Source: Ignavibacteria bacterium (GTDB taxonomy: Bacteria > Bacteroidota > Ignavibacteria > Kapaibacteriales > UBA4661). From it: 64,000 nt of DNA. Positions 20,665 through 29,659 of this stretch are shown here, in pieces. The stretch lies in contig CANHDJ010000005.1 of NCBI GenBank assembly GCA_947459425.1, positions 1-64,000 of the forward strand, given 5' to 3'. The position numbers were made by a program, and so were the translations under genes. The notes under the pieces were generated by a model. That model saw only the letters and a program-made list of their open reading frames with translations, searched no databases and was not told where the DNA came from. Each line of letters opens with the position of its first letter. Position 1 is the first letter of the stretch.

Positions 20665-22179
20665 TTATCGGCTAACAGTGAGCATAATGTTTTGTTGCTG
20701 CTCCCCAGCGAAAAGCCGACACGAGTACATACCCGTTGGGAGGGCATCGGTAATGATGTTCAAGGATTGATCGCCCGCACCTTGCGTTTCACGAAGACTC
20801 ATTACCGTTTGTCCGAGAAGATTGACAACATCAAGGCGAATATCACTTGCCGATAAAAGCCTGTACTGGAGCGTTGTTTGAGCCGATGCAGGGTTTGGAG
20901 AAATAGTCATTGTGCCTTGCAGAGCGCTTGGTGGTGGGGCGTTCACGGATGTTGCAAGACGGGAAAAAGGAACAAGTGCAGGATCGCCGAGAAGTGCAAT
21001 CCGGCGTACGATGTCGTCCTGCGGCGGCATTCCAACAGTGTACATCTCACTTTTTGCATTGAGAATTGCCGTGCCGACATCAATGCTCTTGGTGAAAATC
21101 TCCCGAAAGTACAAACGGATAAAGAAGCCATTATCGAGATAAGTGGAATACCCCGATGAAGCAATAGTCAAGGCAGCACCGCCGTTATCCAGAAGCATCA
21201 TCGCCTCGACAATAGACGGTTTGCGGGGCGCGTCATAATTCTGGCTGCATCCGAGCGTAACCATCATAAATGGCTTGCCATTGCGAGCGAGGTTATTCCC
21301 AACATCATCCGTTGTTAAAATGCTATACTTTGACCATACTTCCGGCGCTCCATGCCCATAATACATGACTATTGGCTTATTATCGCTCATCGCATTTGTC
21401 ACTTGTCGCCGGGCGTTGGGCTGTGTTGCAATAGTTTGATAATTGACAACATTCATATTCATCGGCTTTTTGACACTATATCGCAGAAAATTATCCAAGA
21501 GAAAAACTTGACTATCAAAAACTTCATTGTCTTCGGCATCTAAAATAACCGTTGCGCGAGTACTGAGGTCGAATCCCAAGCTATTACCACTCTCCTCAAA
21601 AAGCCGTGTTTTTGCCAGTACTCGACGAATTTCCGCCGACGTGCGCCCGGGAATACGCCCAATAGCCGCTTGTGGTCGAGTGGTAAACTCTTGACGATAC
21701 TTATTAACGACATACCATTCATCCATCGGGATAGAATCTTCATGAAAGATAAAGGGCGGCCGCGTGAAAAGATCAATCCCAACTTTAACGCGGTAGGCGG
21801 GCAGAAGATTCGTGCTACCAACAAGCATCACGCGACTTGGTGCGGGTTTTGACCAAAACTGGAGTGTATAGCCAATGAACGTCCGAATAGCTTCGGCTTG
21901 CGACTGCGGCAAATTTTTTGTGGAATCGCCAAATTCACGGTTAATGTCTTCGATGGTAACAATGCGTGTTCGCAGTGCCGGATGGGTTGCCGTTGTTCGA
22001 GAGCGCCATTCTGCGTGTGCCTGAAGGTCACTGGCAAATTGCGAGGGGGTAATAATGAGGTAGTCAACGCGGCTGTCGGTGCGCAAAAGCGACTCCGACG
22101 AGGTGATAAGTTGGGAGTAAGCAAAAACAGGAAAACAAACGAAGCCAATAATGGTGATGATGGACATCAAATGCCGCAT
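20665..22179 (-). CDS. C25 (gingipain-type) cysteine peptidase with C-terminal type A sorting domain
   Basis: YYGHGAPEVW (His) and MMVTLGCSQNYD (Cys); C-terminal SPNPASAQTTLQYRLLSASDIRLDVVNLLGQTV...TGMYSCRLFAGEQQQNIMLTVSR. Confidence 0.88.
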   Translation of the reverse strand: MRHLMSIITIIGFVCFPVFAYSQLITSSESLLRTDSRVDYLIITPSQFASDLQAHAEWRSRTTATHPALRTRIVTIEDINREFGDSTKNLPQSQAEAIRTFIGYTLQFWSKPAPSRVMLVGSTNLLPAYRVKVGIDLFTRPPFIFHEDSIPMDEWYVVNKYRQEFTTRPQAAIGRIPGRTSAEIRRVLAKTRLFEESGNSLGFDLSTRATVILDAEDNEVFDSQVFLLDNFLRYSVKKPMNMNVVNYQTIATQPNARRQVTNAMSDNKPIVMYYGHGAPEVWSKYSILTTDDVGNNLARNGKPFMMVTLGCSQNYDAPRKPSIVEAMMLLDNGGAALTIASSGYSTYLDNGFFIRLYFREIFTKSIDVGTAILNAKSEMYTVGMPPQDDIVRRIALLGDPALVPFSRLATSVNAPPPSALQGTMTISPNPASAQTTLQYRLLSASDIRLDVVNLLGQTVMSLRETQGAGDQSLNIITDALPTGMYSCRLFAGEQQQNIMLTVSR

Positions 22180-22365
22180 ACATATTCAATAAAAATGGGA
22201 ACAAATTTCTTGTAGAGACAGCAAATTTACGGAAAAAAATCCTGACTCCAGCACAAGAAAGAGAGAATTTTTTGGGACGCTTTCAGAATATTGGATAAAG
22301 AGAGAAATCAAAAAAAGCCGTAAATTAGTGTTCTTACTGTCTTGCAATGCCTCAACCATATTTTA

Positions 22366-22388
22366 CAAGGGCGAAACCGTCGCCCTTG
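22366..22388 (+). promoter_or_regulatory. 5' leader stem-loop upstream of the antitoxin-like gene
   Basis: CAAGGGCGA-AACCG-TCGCCCTTG perfect 9 bp stem, followed by the AAGGA Shine-Dalgarno of the gene at 22410. Confidence 0.5.
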
Positions 22389-22409
22389 AGTTTTAAGGAA
22401 AACAACATT

Positions 22410-22577
22410 ATGAATGGCATATCCTATCTTGTTGACGACCAAGGACAACGTTCAGCCGTTGTCATAGACCTTGCCGTTCACGGTGAGATATGGGAAGATT
22501 TTTACGATGCTCTCACCGCAAAAGAGCGTCAGCATGAGCCGTTAGAATCATTAGAAGATGTTCTCAAGGAATTGTAA
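22410..22577 (+). CDS. small RelB/Phd-like putative antitoxin
   Basis: MNGISYLVDDQGQRSAVVIDLAVHGEIWEDFYDALTAKERQHEPLESLEDVLKEL has the usual length and EPLESLEDVLKEL tail; AAGGA upstream. Confidence 0.6.
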   Translation: MNGISYLVDDQGQRSAVVIDLAVHGEIWEDFYDALTAKERQHEPLESLEDVLKEL

Positions 22578-22636
22578 CAGCCGGATGTGGAGAAATGATG
22601 GAATAATCGTTCACCGAAGAGAAAAACTGACCGCTC

Positions 22637-23572
22637 ATGAAGCACACACCGCTAACACAATCACCCAACAACCGTACTCTCACACTCTCCGAGCTAGAAC
22701 GTCAGCAATTACGCGGCTCTCTGACCACATTGTCCGCTTCTGCACAGGTTGACGAGGTGCTGGGAAAAATTTTCCATCAGACTTGCCAAACTGCGCTTAC
22801 ACACTTGCCTTCAGCCTTTGTTGATGTGCTTATCCTCGACCCGCCCTATAATCTGACCAAATCTTTCAATGGCGAAACGTTTCGTGCCAAAAACAGCACG
22901 GATTACGCTGCATGGATGGATTCGTGGCTTCAACCAATGATACGGCTTTTGAAACCGACCGCAAGTGTGTATATTTGTGGTGATTGGAACTCGTCGGCAA
23001 GTATCGTTGCTGTTGCAGAAAAATATTTGTACATTCGCAACCGCATTACGTGGGAACGTGAGAAGGGACGCGCTGCAAAAGCAAATTGGAAAAATTGTTC
23101 GGAAGATATTTGGTTCTGCACGGTGTCGAAAAGCTACACCTTCAACCCAGATTCCGTGAGCCTCAGAAGGCGCGTCCTTGCTCCTTACCGCGAGAATGGT
23201 GTGCCGAAAGATTGGCAGGAAAATGGCAACGGCAACTTCCGCGACACCGCACCCTCGAATCTTTGGACAGACCTCAGCGTTCCGTTTTGGTCAATGCCCG
23301 AAAATACCCGACATCCCACGCAAAAGCCGGAAAAACTTATTGCAAAACTGCTCTTGGCAAGCAGTAATGCGGGCGATGTCGTACTCGACCCCTTTGCCGG
23401 CTCTGGCACAACGGCAGTCGTAGCGAAAAAACTGGGACGGCAATTTTTGGCAATAGAGCAGGAGGAAGAATACTGCCTCCTTGCGCTCAAGCGTCTGGAA
23501 TTGGCTTCGGAAAACGCTTCAATTCAGGGATATGAAGATGGCGTGTTTTGGGAGCGCAATACGAAACGATAA
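22637..23572 (+). CDS. beta-class site-specific DNA methyltransferase
   Basis: LILDPPYNLTKSFNGE (motif IV) before DVVLDPFAGSGTTAVVAKKLGR (motif I); HPTQKPEKL. Confidence 0.93.
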   Translation: MKHTPLTQSPNNRTLTLSELERQQLRGSLTTLSASAQVDEVLGKIFHQTCQTALTHLPSAFVDVLILDPPYNLTKSFNGETFRAKNSTDYAAWMDSWLQPMIRLLKPTASVYICGDWNSSASIVAVAEKYLYIRNRITWEREKGRAAKANWKNCSEDIWFCTVSKSYTFNPDSVSLRRRVLAPYRENGVPKDWQENGNGNFRDTAPSNLWTDLSVPFWSMPENTRHPTQKPEKLIAKLLLASSNAGDVVLDPFAGSGTTAVVAKKLGRQFLAIEQEEEYCLLALKRLELASENASIQGYEDGVFWERNTKR

Positions 23573-23613
23573 ATATTCTGAAAAAACGGCTTCATTTTTT
23601 ACTGCAAACAGCT

Positions 23614-23856
23614 ATGCAATTCATCATTAGCGATTATATCAATGCGGCAATGGCAGCCGCACATTTTGACAAACTTGACGACGGTAGCTTTGCAGGGCGC
23701 ATACCATCATGTGCAGGAGTCATTGCATTTGGCTCATCGCTGCGCGAATGTGAGCGCGAATTACATTCTACGCTCGAAGACTGGTTGTTGCTAGGGTTCA
23801 GACTTTCTCATTCCTTGCCAGCTATTGAAGGGATAGCGCTAAGTTTTGCAGCTTGA
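23614..23856 (+). CDS. HicB-family antitoxin-like protein
   Basis: FDKLDDGSFAGRIPSCAGVIAFGSSLRECERELHSTLEDWLLLGFRL. Confidence 0.75.
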   Translation: MQFIISDYINAAMAAAHFDKLDDGSFAGRIPSCAGVIAFGSSLRECERELHSTLEDWLLLGFRLSHSLPAIEGIALSFAA

Positions 23857-23898
23857 TTTTTTGTACGCCATTATTCCTACGTCATTCTTTCTTAATTT

Positions 23899-24903
23899 AT
23901 GGAACTTTCTCCCAACGATGTGAACGAACACGACAACGATCATAACGAGCAGTCACAACCGACATCGCAGCGCACTGACGCTGCCAGCGAGAATCTGCCG
24001 CGTCCCGACTTCCTTGCGCTCACGCGCCGTGAGCAGATGAACGCTGTCGAAGTGCTGCTCTTTGCCTCCGAAGAGCCGCTTTCTGCTTTGGCGCTCTACG
24101 ATATTCTCGTATTCGGCGAGGATTCGGAGAAAAAAAATGCCAACAAAAGCACAAAAAATGGTACGATACAGCACGAACCAATGAATGGCAAAACAAGCAA
24201 CGGCACAAGTAACGAGGCATTGTCCGATATATCCACAACCGAACCCAATAGCGAAATACTCAAAATTGCCTATTTGCAAGCGCAGCCGCCGGACGGCTTT
24301 ATTGATGCGGATTCGCTGGAAGAGAGTTTTGCGTTTGATGACGACAATTCCGCCAAAACCGCCAAGCCGGACTCCTTGATTATGAGATTGATTGACGATT
24401 TGAACGAGGAATTAGAGGCAACAGGGCGAGTATTCCGCGTGATTGAGGTTGCCCGCGAAGGCGCGAAGGGCTTCCAATTTGCCACCAAGACCGAACATGG
24501 TGAGCTTCTGGCGCGTCTGGTCAAAGCAAAGTCGAAGAAACGGCTTTCCAAAGCGGGTTTGGAGACGTTGGCAATTATTGCATACCGCCAGCCTGTCTCG
24601 AAGCCGGAATTGGAGGTTATTCGCGGTGTAAGCTCGCATGAGATTATGAACCGCCTTTTGGAAAAAAATCTGATTACAATTGTTGGGCGAAGCGAATCCG
24701 TCGGCAAGCCGCTTCTCTACGGCACAACCGATGAGTTTTTACGTCTTTTTGGGCTACACAGCATCGCTGATTTGCCCAAACCCCGCGAACTCGAAGAACT
24801 GATGGCAGAACGTGCCGATATTCTGGAGACCGCACAAAATCTTCTGCCAAATAACGACACACCAGAAGAATCCTCAATCAGTCAGCCACCAACCAACAAC
24901 TGA
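23899..24903 (+). CDS. scpB: SMC-Scp complex subunit ScpB with an internal low-complexity insertion
   Basis: VEVLLFASEEPLS; KKRLSKAGLETLAIIAYRQPVSKPELEVIRGVSSHEIMNRLLEKNLITIVGRSESVGKPLLYGTTDEFLRLFGL. Confidence 0.93.
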   Translation: MELSPNDVNEHDNDHNEQSQPTSQRTDAASENLPRPDFLALTRREQMNAVEVLLFASEEPLSALALYDILVFGEDSEKKNANKSTKNGTIQHEPMNGKTSNGTSNEALSDISTTEPNSEILKIAYLQAQPPDGFIDADSLEESFAFDDDNSAKTAKPDSLIMRLIDDLNEELEATGRVFRVIEVAREGAKGFQFATKTEHGELLARLVKAKSKKRLSKAGLETLAIIAYRQPVSKPELEVIRGVSSHEIMNRLLEKNLITIVGRSESVGKPLLYGTTDEFLRLFGLHSIADLPKPRELEELMAERADILETAQNLLPNNDTPEESSISQPPTNN

Positions 24904-25029
24904 ACAACAACCGAACAACGTGGTGAGAGCGGGCTTTCGTAACGCTTGCCGTCTTTTTCTTCTCACGCAAATTTTTCTCACGCATTGGCACTTTTTCTCA
25001 AAGAGCCTTTTTATTGAAAGCAAGCATTT

Positions 25030-27150
25030 ATGCCTCGTCCAACACGCCCTAAATCCGCACCGCGCTCTGCCTCTGGTGTTCGCTCCTCTGGCGGCGGCGC
25101 ACGTGCGTCGTCGGGAACGCGCTCGTCGTCTTCATCGTCTTCATCGGGTCGCCGCCCTTCGTCTCCACGTCCTTCGTCCTCTCGTCCCTCTTCTTCTCGT
25201 TCATCATCGGGACCCCGCTCTGGAAGCGCTTCTCCACGTGGTCGCTCCGAAGGACGCAGTGAATCACGCTCCGAAGGTCGTTCCGAAAGCCGCAGCGAAT
25301 CACGTTCCGAAGGCTCTTGGAGCAAAGGACGCGATAGAGCATCATCGCCCTCCACCGCACCGCAACGCGCTTCTTACGGGAAGCCCGCAGGAAAGGCATT
25401 CAAACGCCCCGGCGGAAGACCTGCTGGCAGCCCCGGAAGCCGCTCTGCATCTGGATTCAGCAAATCATCATCGCCTCGCGGCAAATTCGGACAAGAGCGT
25501 TCTTCCGAAGAGCGTGGTGAACGGCGGTTTTCGAGCGAACGTCCAGAGCGAAAATTCTCTAGCGAGCGACCAGAGCGAAAATTCTCTGGCGAACGACCGG
25601 AACGCAAATTCTCTGGCGAGCGACCTGAACGCAAGTTCTCCGGCGAACGACCAGAACGCAAGTTCTCCGGCGAACGACCAGAACGTAAGTTCTCTAGTGA
25701 ACGACCGGAACGCAAATTCTCTAGCGAGCGACCGGAACGCAAATTCTCCGGCGAACGTCCGGAACGCAAATTCTCTAGCGAGCGTCCAGAACGCAAGTTC
25801 TCTGGCGAACGTCCAGAACGCAAGTTCTCTAGCGAACGTCCAGAACGCAAATTTTCAAGCGAACGTCCTGAACGCAAATTCTCTAGCGAACGACCTGAAC
25901 GCAAATTCTCCGGCGAACGACCTGAACGCAAATTCTCTAGCGAGCGACCGGAACGTAAGTTCTCTAGCGAGCGACCGGAACGTAAGTTCTCTAGCGAGCG
26001 ACCGGAACGTAAGTTTTCAAGCGAACGTCCTGAACGCAAGTTCTCTAGTCCTGCATCAGGAAAGCCTTCAAGAACAGGTGCAAAACCGTATTCAGCAGAT
26101 TCGCCACGCACAAGCACAGCACCGCGTCCCGTCCCCAAAACTGCGTATAGCAAAACTGCCAAACGCGCAACAGCAGAGGCTTCCGAGACTGTTGCCGGAA
26201 CAACGTCTGCGGTGATGCGATTGAATAAATTTCTCGCCGATGCGGGTATTTGCTCACGCCGACAGGCGGATGAATTTATTGAGCAAGGACACGTCAAAGT
26301 TAATGGTGAAGTTATTACCGAACACGGCACTCGTGTTCACCTTTCCGACCTCGTAACGGTCAAAGGTGAACCAGTGAATGCGGAAAAGCATCTCACCTAC
26401 ATCGTCCTAAATAAGCCGAAAGATTATATCACCACAACAAGCGACGAAAAAGGGCGTAAAACCGTCATGGAACTGATCCCGATTCATTCGCGGGTCTATC
26501 CCGTCGGGCGACTCGACCGCCATACAACAGGCGTTCTGCTCTTTACCAATGATGGCGACATGGCACACCGACTCATGCACCCCAGTTACCGCGTCTCGCG
26601 GATGTATGCGGCGTACTTGAATAAGCGCTTAACAACAACCGATGCAAAGAAAATAGCGGGTGGCGTGGAAGTAACGGTAGATGATGGCGAAAGCTACATA
26701 AGCGGCGAATGTAACGTGCTCATTGACCCCGAAGATCCACACTCAGCGCTTATTGAGCTTGCTGAAGGCAAAAACCGCGAAGTACGGCGTATTTTCGAGA
26801 TGCTGGGCTATGAAGTCGAAAAACTTGACCGCCGCGAGTATGCGGGCATACCGACACGCGGCTTGGCACGGGGCGAATACCGCCATTTATCGACGGCAGA
26901 AGTTCATGCACTCGAAAAACTTGTTGGCTTGGATAGCCGTCACGAAGCAGAAACTACTGCGGCAAAAGGACGCAAACCCCGCATCGGCGCACGTCCGTCA
27001 GGCAAAGAAGCTGGGGAAAAATCCGGCGGCAAAACCGTTGGGCGCGGCGCAGGAAAAACCTACGCCAAAACTCCGGCAAAAATCTACGGGAAACCCGAAC
27101 GCAAACCACCAACAAAAACCTCTACCAAACCTTACGGCAAGCGAGGATAG
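25030..27150 (+). CDS. RluB/RsuA-family pseudouridine synthase with a long SR-like and repeat-rich N-terminal extension
   Basis: S4-like MRLNKFLADAGICSRRQADEFIEQGHVKVNG; catalytic VGRLDRHTTGVLLFTNDG; GKNREVRRIFEMLGYEVEKLDRREYAG. Confidence 0.93.
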   Translation: MPRPTRPKSAPRSASGVRSSGGGARASSGTRSSSSSSSSGRRPSSPRPSSSRPSSSRSSSGPRSGSASPRGRSEGRSESRSEGRSESRSESRSEGSWSKGRDRASSPSTAPQRASYGKPAGKAFKRPGGRPAGSPGSRSASGFSKSSSPRGKFGQERSSEERGERRFSSERPERKFSSERPERKFSGERPERKFSGERPERKFSGERPERKFSGERPERKFSSERPERKFSSERPERKFSGERPERKFSSERPERKFSGERPERKFSSERPERKFSSERPERKFSSERPERKFSGERPERKFSSERPERKFSSERPERKFSSERPERKFSSERPERKFSSPASGKPSRTGAKPYSADSPRTSTAPRPVPKTAYSKTAKRATAEASETVAGTTSAVMRLNKFLADAGICSRRQADEFIEQGHVKVNGEVITEHGTRVHLSDLVTVKGEPVNAEKHLTYIVLNKPKDYITTTSDEKGRKTVMELIPIHSRVYPVGRLDRHTTGVLLFTNDGDMAHRLMHPSYRVSRMYAAYLNKRLTTTDAKKIAGGVEVTVDDGESYISGECNVLIDPEDPHSALIELAEGKNREVRRIFEMLGYEVEKLDRREYAGIPTRGLARGEYRHLSTAEVHALEKLVGLDSRHEAETTAAKGRKPRIGARPSGKEAGEKSGGKTVGRGAGKTYAKTPAKIYGKPERKPPTKTSTKPYGKRG
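25537..26049 (+). repeat. 19 tandem copies of a 27 bp in-frame unit encoding ERPERKFS(S/G)
   Basis: Counted directly from the translation; unit example GAACGACCGGAACGCAAATTCTCTAGC. Confidence 0.95.
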
Positions 27151-27191
27151 AGATTCGATAAGCGAAAAAACTCTTCTCACCTAAAAACCGA

Positions 27192-27250
27192 AACGGCGCA
27201 ATGCAAAGCGAAATTTTCGCTGCATTGCGCCGTTCTCATTTTTTTAATGC
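27192..27250. terminator. bidirectional terminator
   Basis: AACGGCGCAATGCA ... TGCATTGCGCCGTT then CTCATTTTTTT. Confidence 0.88.
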
Positions 27251-27269
27251 TTTTTTGTCCGCAAACTTT

Positions 27270-29468
27270 TTAGCGCGTAACGCTAAATTTCTGTGCTGCC
27301 GTTCCGTTTGATGTCGCCACTTGCACCATGTACAAACCTTGCGACAAATTGCTTACATCCATACGGAATTCGTAGATGCCTTCTGATTGTTGAACGCCAT
27401 TTGCCAAGACCGCTACAAGGTTGCCCAGTGCGTCGTGGACGCGAATTGTTACGCGGTCACTGCTTGGGAGATTGTAGCGCACGGTGGCTTGAATTGTGGC
27501 AGGATTTGGAAAGGTCACGATATTAAGCGACGTGGTAGCAGGTACTCTGTCGTCAGCAACACGGGAGGTCGGACCACCGGCGCGGTACGGGAAGTTTACG
27601 GGGTCGTAGGTAGCCCAGCCCAAATCCCAACGATTGGTAATGCCCGAAGCCGTCACGTCAAACGCGCCTTGATAGGGAACACGGGTGAAAAAACTATCAT
27701 CAATACGAACACTGCTTGTAGCGGGGCGCTCAAAGGAGGCGCGAGTCAAGATGGAAGCATTTGCAAGCGGGCGTGGGTCGAAATTGCGCTGCGTAGCAGG
27801 TGAGCCATCAGTATTGGTGATAACTACATCTCGCCCAAATGCAGAGCCAACTTCATCATACAAATCCACCAAACCACTTTGATTGATAACGCGATTGCCA
27901 CGTGTTGCATCCAAAAACCATGCTGATGTGAGGGCTGCGGGAATTGGATTTGCAGCCGTACCGCCCGGAGTGATAAGAGCAGCGCCTTTTACGCCATACC
28001 ACGTGTTATTGCGAACAAGAAGCGAATCGGTAACAGCAGCATTGCCTGTGCGGTCAGCTTGCAACTCGAATCCGGCGCGGGGCCAGCCGATAAAGACGGA
28101 ATTAACGATGGATTGACGCGAGTTACGGCGAGTCTGCGCTGCACTGCCATAACTTGTGTTCCACTGATTTGCGCCTGAACCGCCGGATTGCGCCGTGTCC
28201 GATACAGGACCAATGACCGTACAGTTAGAAAAAATTGGGCTGGTCAAGGGGAGATTAAATGAACCGCCCGCATCATTATCGGATTCAAATGCCTGAGATG
28301 TCGATTGGTCGGCAGTTTGTGAGCCGCGAACAATCAAGCCAAATTGAACACGCCCCGTAAAACCGAAGTCTGTATCAAAGTCGTCGTCGATTGCATTCTG
28401 AGAAATGAGATATTTTGCATCCACATTTCCGCCAAACCATTCGATACCGTCATCATTCGCAAACGATGATTGCACCCAACGAATGACGGTGCGGCGACCA
28501 ACGCCACCAAGCGTGATACCGTTCAATTCCTCATTAGGGAATGCAGCGATACCGCCAAATTCCACACGAACATATTCGAGAACACCCGAACTGTCATTAT
28601 CATCCGAGCCGCCATACCAACCACGAACACGGCTGTCATCGCCGATACCGCCTTCAAAGGCAACCGAACCGCCGCCACCGGAGGTCGTATTGATGCGGGC
28701 GCGACCTGCTATGAGCAAACCGCCCCAATCACCGGCGCGACGCTGACCGCTAACGGCGCGGCTTGTAAAGACAATCGGCAACTGGCGTGTACCTTGCGCA
28801 AATAAAATGCCGCCGCGATTCACACAAAGAGCGGAGTTTTGCCCAACGGTGTCGCCAACAACGATGGTTCCCGGCTCGATGCGCAATACGGCTGCCGAAT
28901 CCACAAAAACATAGCCATCCAAACCGTAGATTTTACCCCGACTGAGCGTTACCGTGCGTCCAGCGGTGATATTGCCCGTAAGCGTTGAATCAACGGTCAG
29001 CGCCGGAGGAGCCGCCAAAACGGTAAATCTATTGGAAACAGCCGTGCGCGAGGTATCGGCGGTATTGACCAAACGCAAATACCCATTGTCGGTTTGTGCG
29101 GTGAGCCGTATCGTAAGCCGAGAAATACCGCGACCTGAGCGACTACCAGCGCCCGGAGCGATATTGCCCACAGCGCCATCGGTGTGAATAAGCGGCTCTG
29201 AACGAAGAGTGGAGGTGTTACGCACTAAAATTGGTGTCCAGGGACCGTTCGCACCTGCGGAGGAAAATTCGATACGGTAGGTTGTATTTGCTGGCGAACC
29301 GGTGGTATCCCAACGGAGTGAGTACGTGATACCAAGACGCAAGGTATCAAGACGTGCCGTCGTTGCATTCGCCACGACAGTAAGATTAGTCGGTTGTGCA
29401 AGGGTAGTCGTTGTTGAAAAAGCAACAACAGCAAAAAGGCAAGCTAATCCGGTAAGTATTCGCTTCAT
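27270..29468 (-). CDS. secreted protein with C-terminal type A (T9SS-like) sorting domain
   Basis: Signal peptide; C-terminal FPNPATIQATVRYNLPSSDRVTIRVHDALGNLVAVL...LSQGLYMVQVATSNGTAAQKFSVTR. Confidence 0.85.
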   Translation of the reverse strand: MKRILTGLACLFAVVAFSTTTTLAQPTNLTVVANATTARLDTLRLGITYSLRWDTTGSPANTTYRIEFSSAGANGPWTPILVRNTSTLRSEPLIHTDGAVGNIAPGAGSRSGRGISRLTIRLTAQTDNGYLRLVNTADTSRTAVSNRFTVLAAPPALTVDSTLTGNITAGRTVTLSRGKIYGLDGYVFVDSAAVLRIEPGTIVVGDTVGQNSALCVNRGGILFAQGTRQLPIVFTSRAVSGQRRAGDWGGLLIAGRARINTTSGGGGSVAFEGGIGDDSRVRGWYGGSDDNDSSGVLEYVRVEFGGIAAFPNEELNGITLGGVGRRTVIRWVQSSFANDDGIEWFGGNVDAKYLISQNAIDDDFDTDFGFTGRVQFGLIVRGSQTADQSTSQAFESDNDAGGSFNLPLTSPIFSNCTVIGPVSDTAQSGGSGANQWNTSYGSAAQTRRNSRQSIVNSVFIGWPRAGFELQADRTGNAAVTDSLLVRNNTWYGVKGAALITPGGTAANPIPAALTSAWFLDATRGNRVINQSGLVDLYDEVGSAFGRDVVITNTDGSPATQRNFDPRPLANASILTRASFERPATSSVRIDDSFFTRVPYQGAFDVTASGITNRWDLGWATYDPVNFPYRAGGPTSRVADDRVPATTSLNIVTFPNPATIQATVRYNLPSSDRVTIRVHDALGNLVAVLANGVQQSEGIYEFRMDVSNLSQGLYMVQVATSNGTAAQKFSVTR

Positions 29469-29529
29469 GAAATCTCCAACAAGGTGATGAAAAAACGATA
29501 AAACTTTTGCGCAAAAATATCACTGTCAT

Positions 29530-29571
29530 ATTACGTGAATATTACGACGATATTAAATGCGCGTAATGTTG
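29530..29571 (-). promoter_or_regulatory. shared upstream element, copy B (Pho-box-like direct repeats)
   Basis: Minus strand CAACATTACGCGCATTTAATATCGTCGTAATATTCACGTAAT: TTAATAT, GTAATAT, GTAAT spaced 11 bp. Confidence 0.6.
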
Positions 29572-29601
29572 ATAAAATCTCGTCGTTAGCAAACTTTACT
29601 C

Positions 29602-29640
29602 CATAAAAAAGGGCGTATTTCCTCTCGAAATACGCCCTTT
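29602..29640 (-). terminator. terminator after the TonB receptor gene
   Basis: Minus strand AAAGGGCGTATTT-CGAGAGG-AAATACGCCCTTTTTT. Confidence 0.88.
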
Positions 29641-29659
29641 GAAAAGAGTCAATATTCAA

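Noticed and set aside
25537-26049. Possible CRISPR array
   Set aside because: Repeats are contiguous 27 bp coding units with no unique spacers, in frame within a pseudouridine synthase gene.
24812-26215. + strand 467 aa ORF (NSLASDRN-type repeats)
   Set aside because: Out-of-frame reading across the scpB 3' end and the repeat array; no independent start signal or domain.
25374-26330. Minus-strand 318 aa ORF (LENLRSGRS repeats)
   Set aside because: It is the antisense reading of the 27 bp tandem array, which lacks stops in several frames because each unit is stop-free. The + frame carries a recognisable enzyme.
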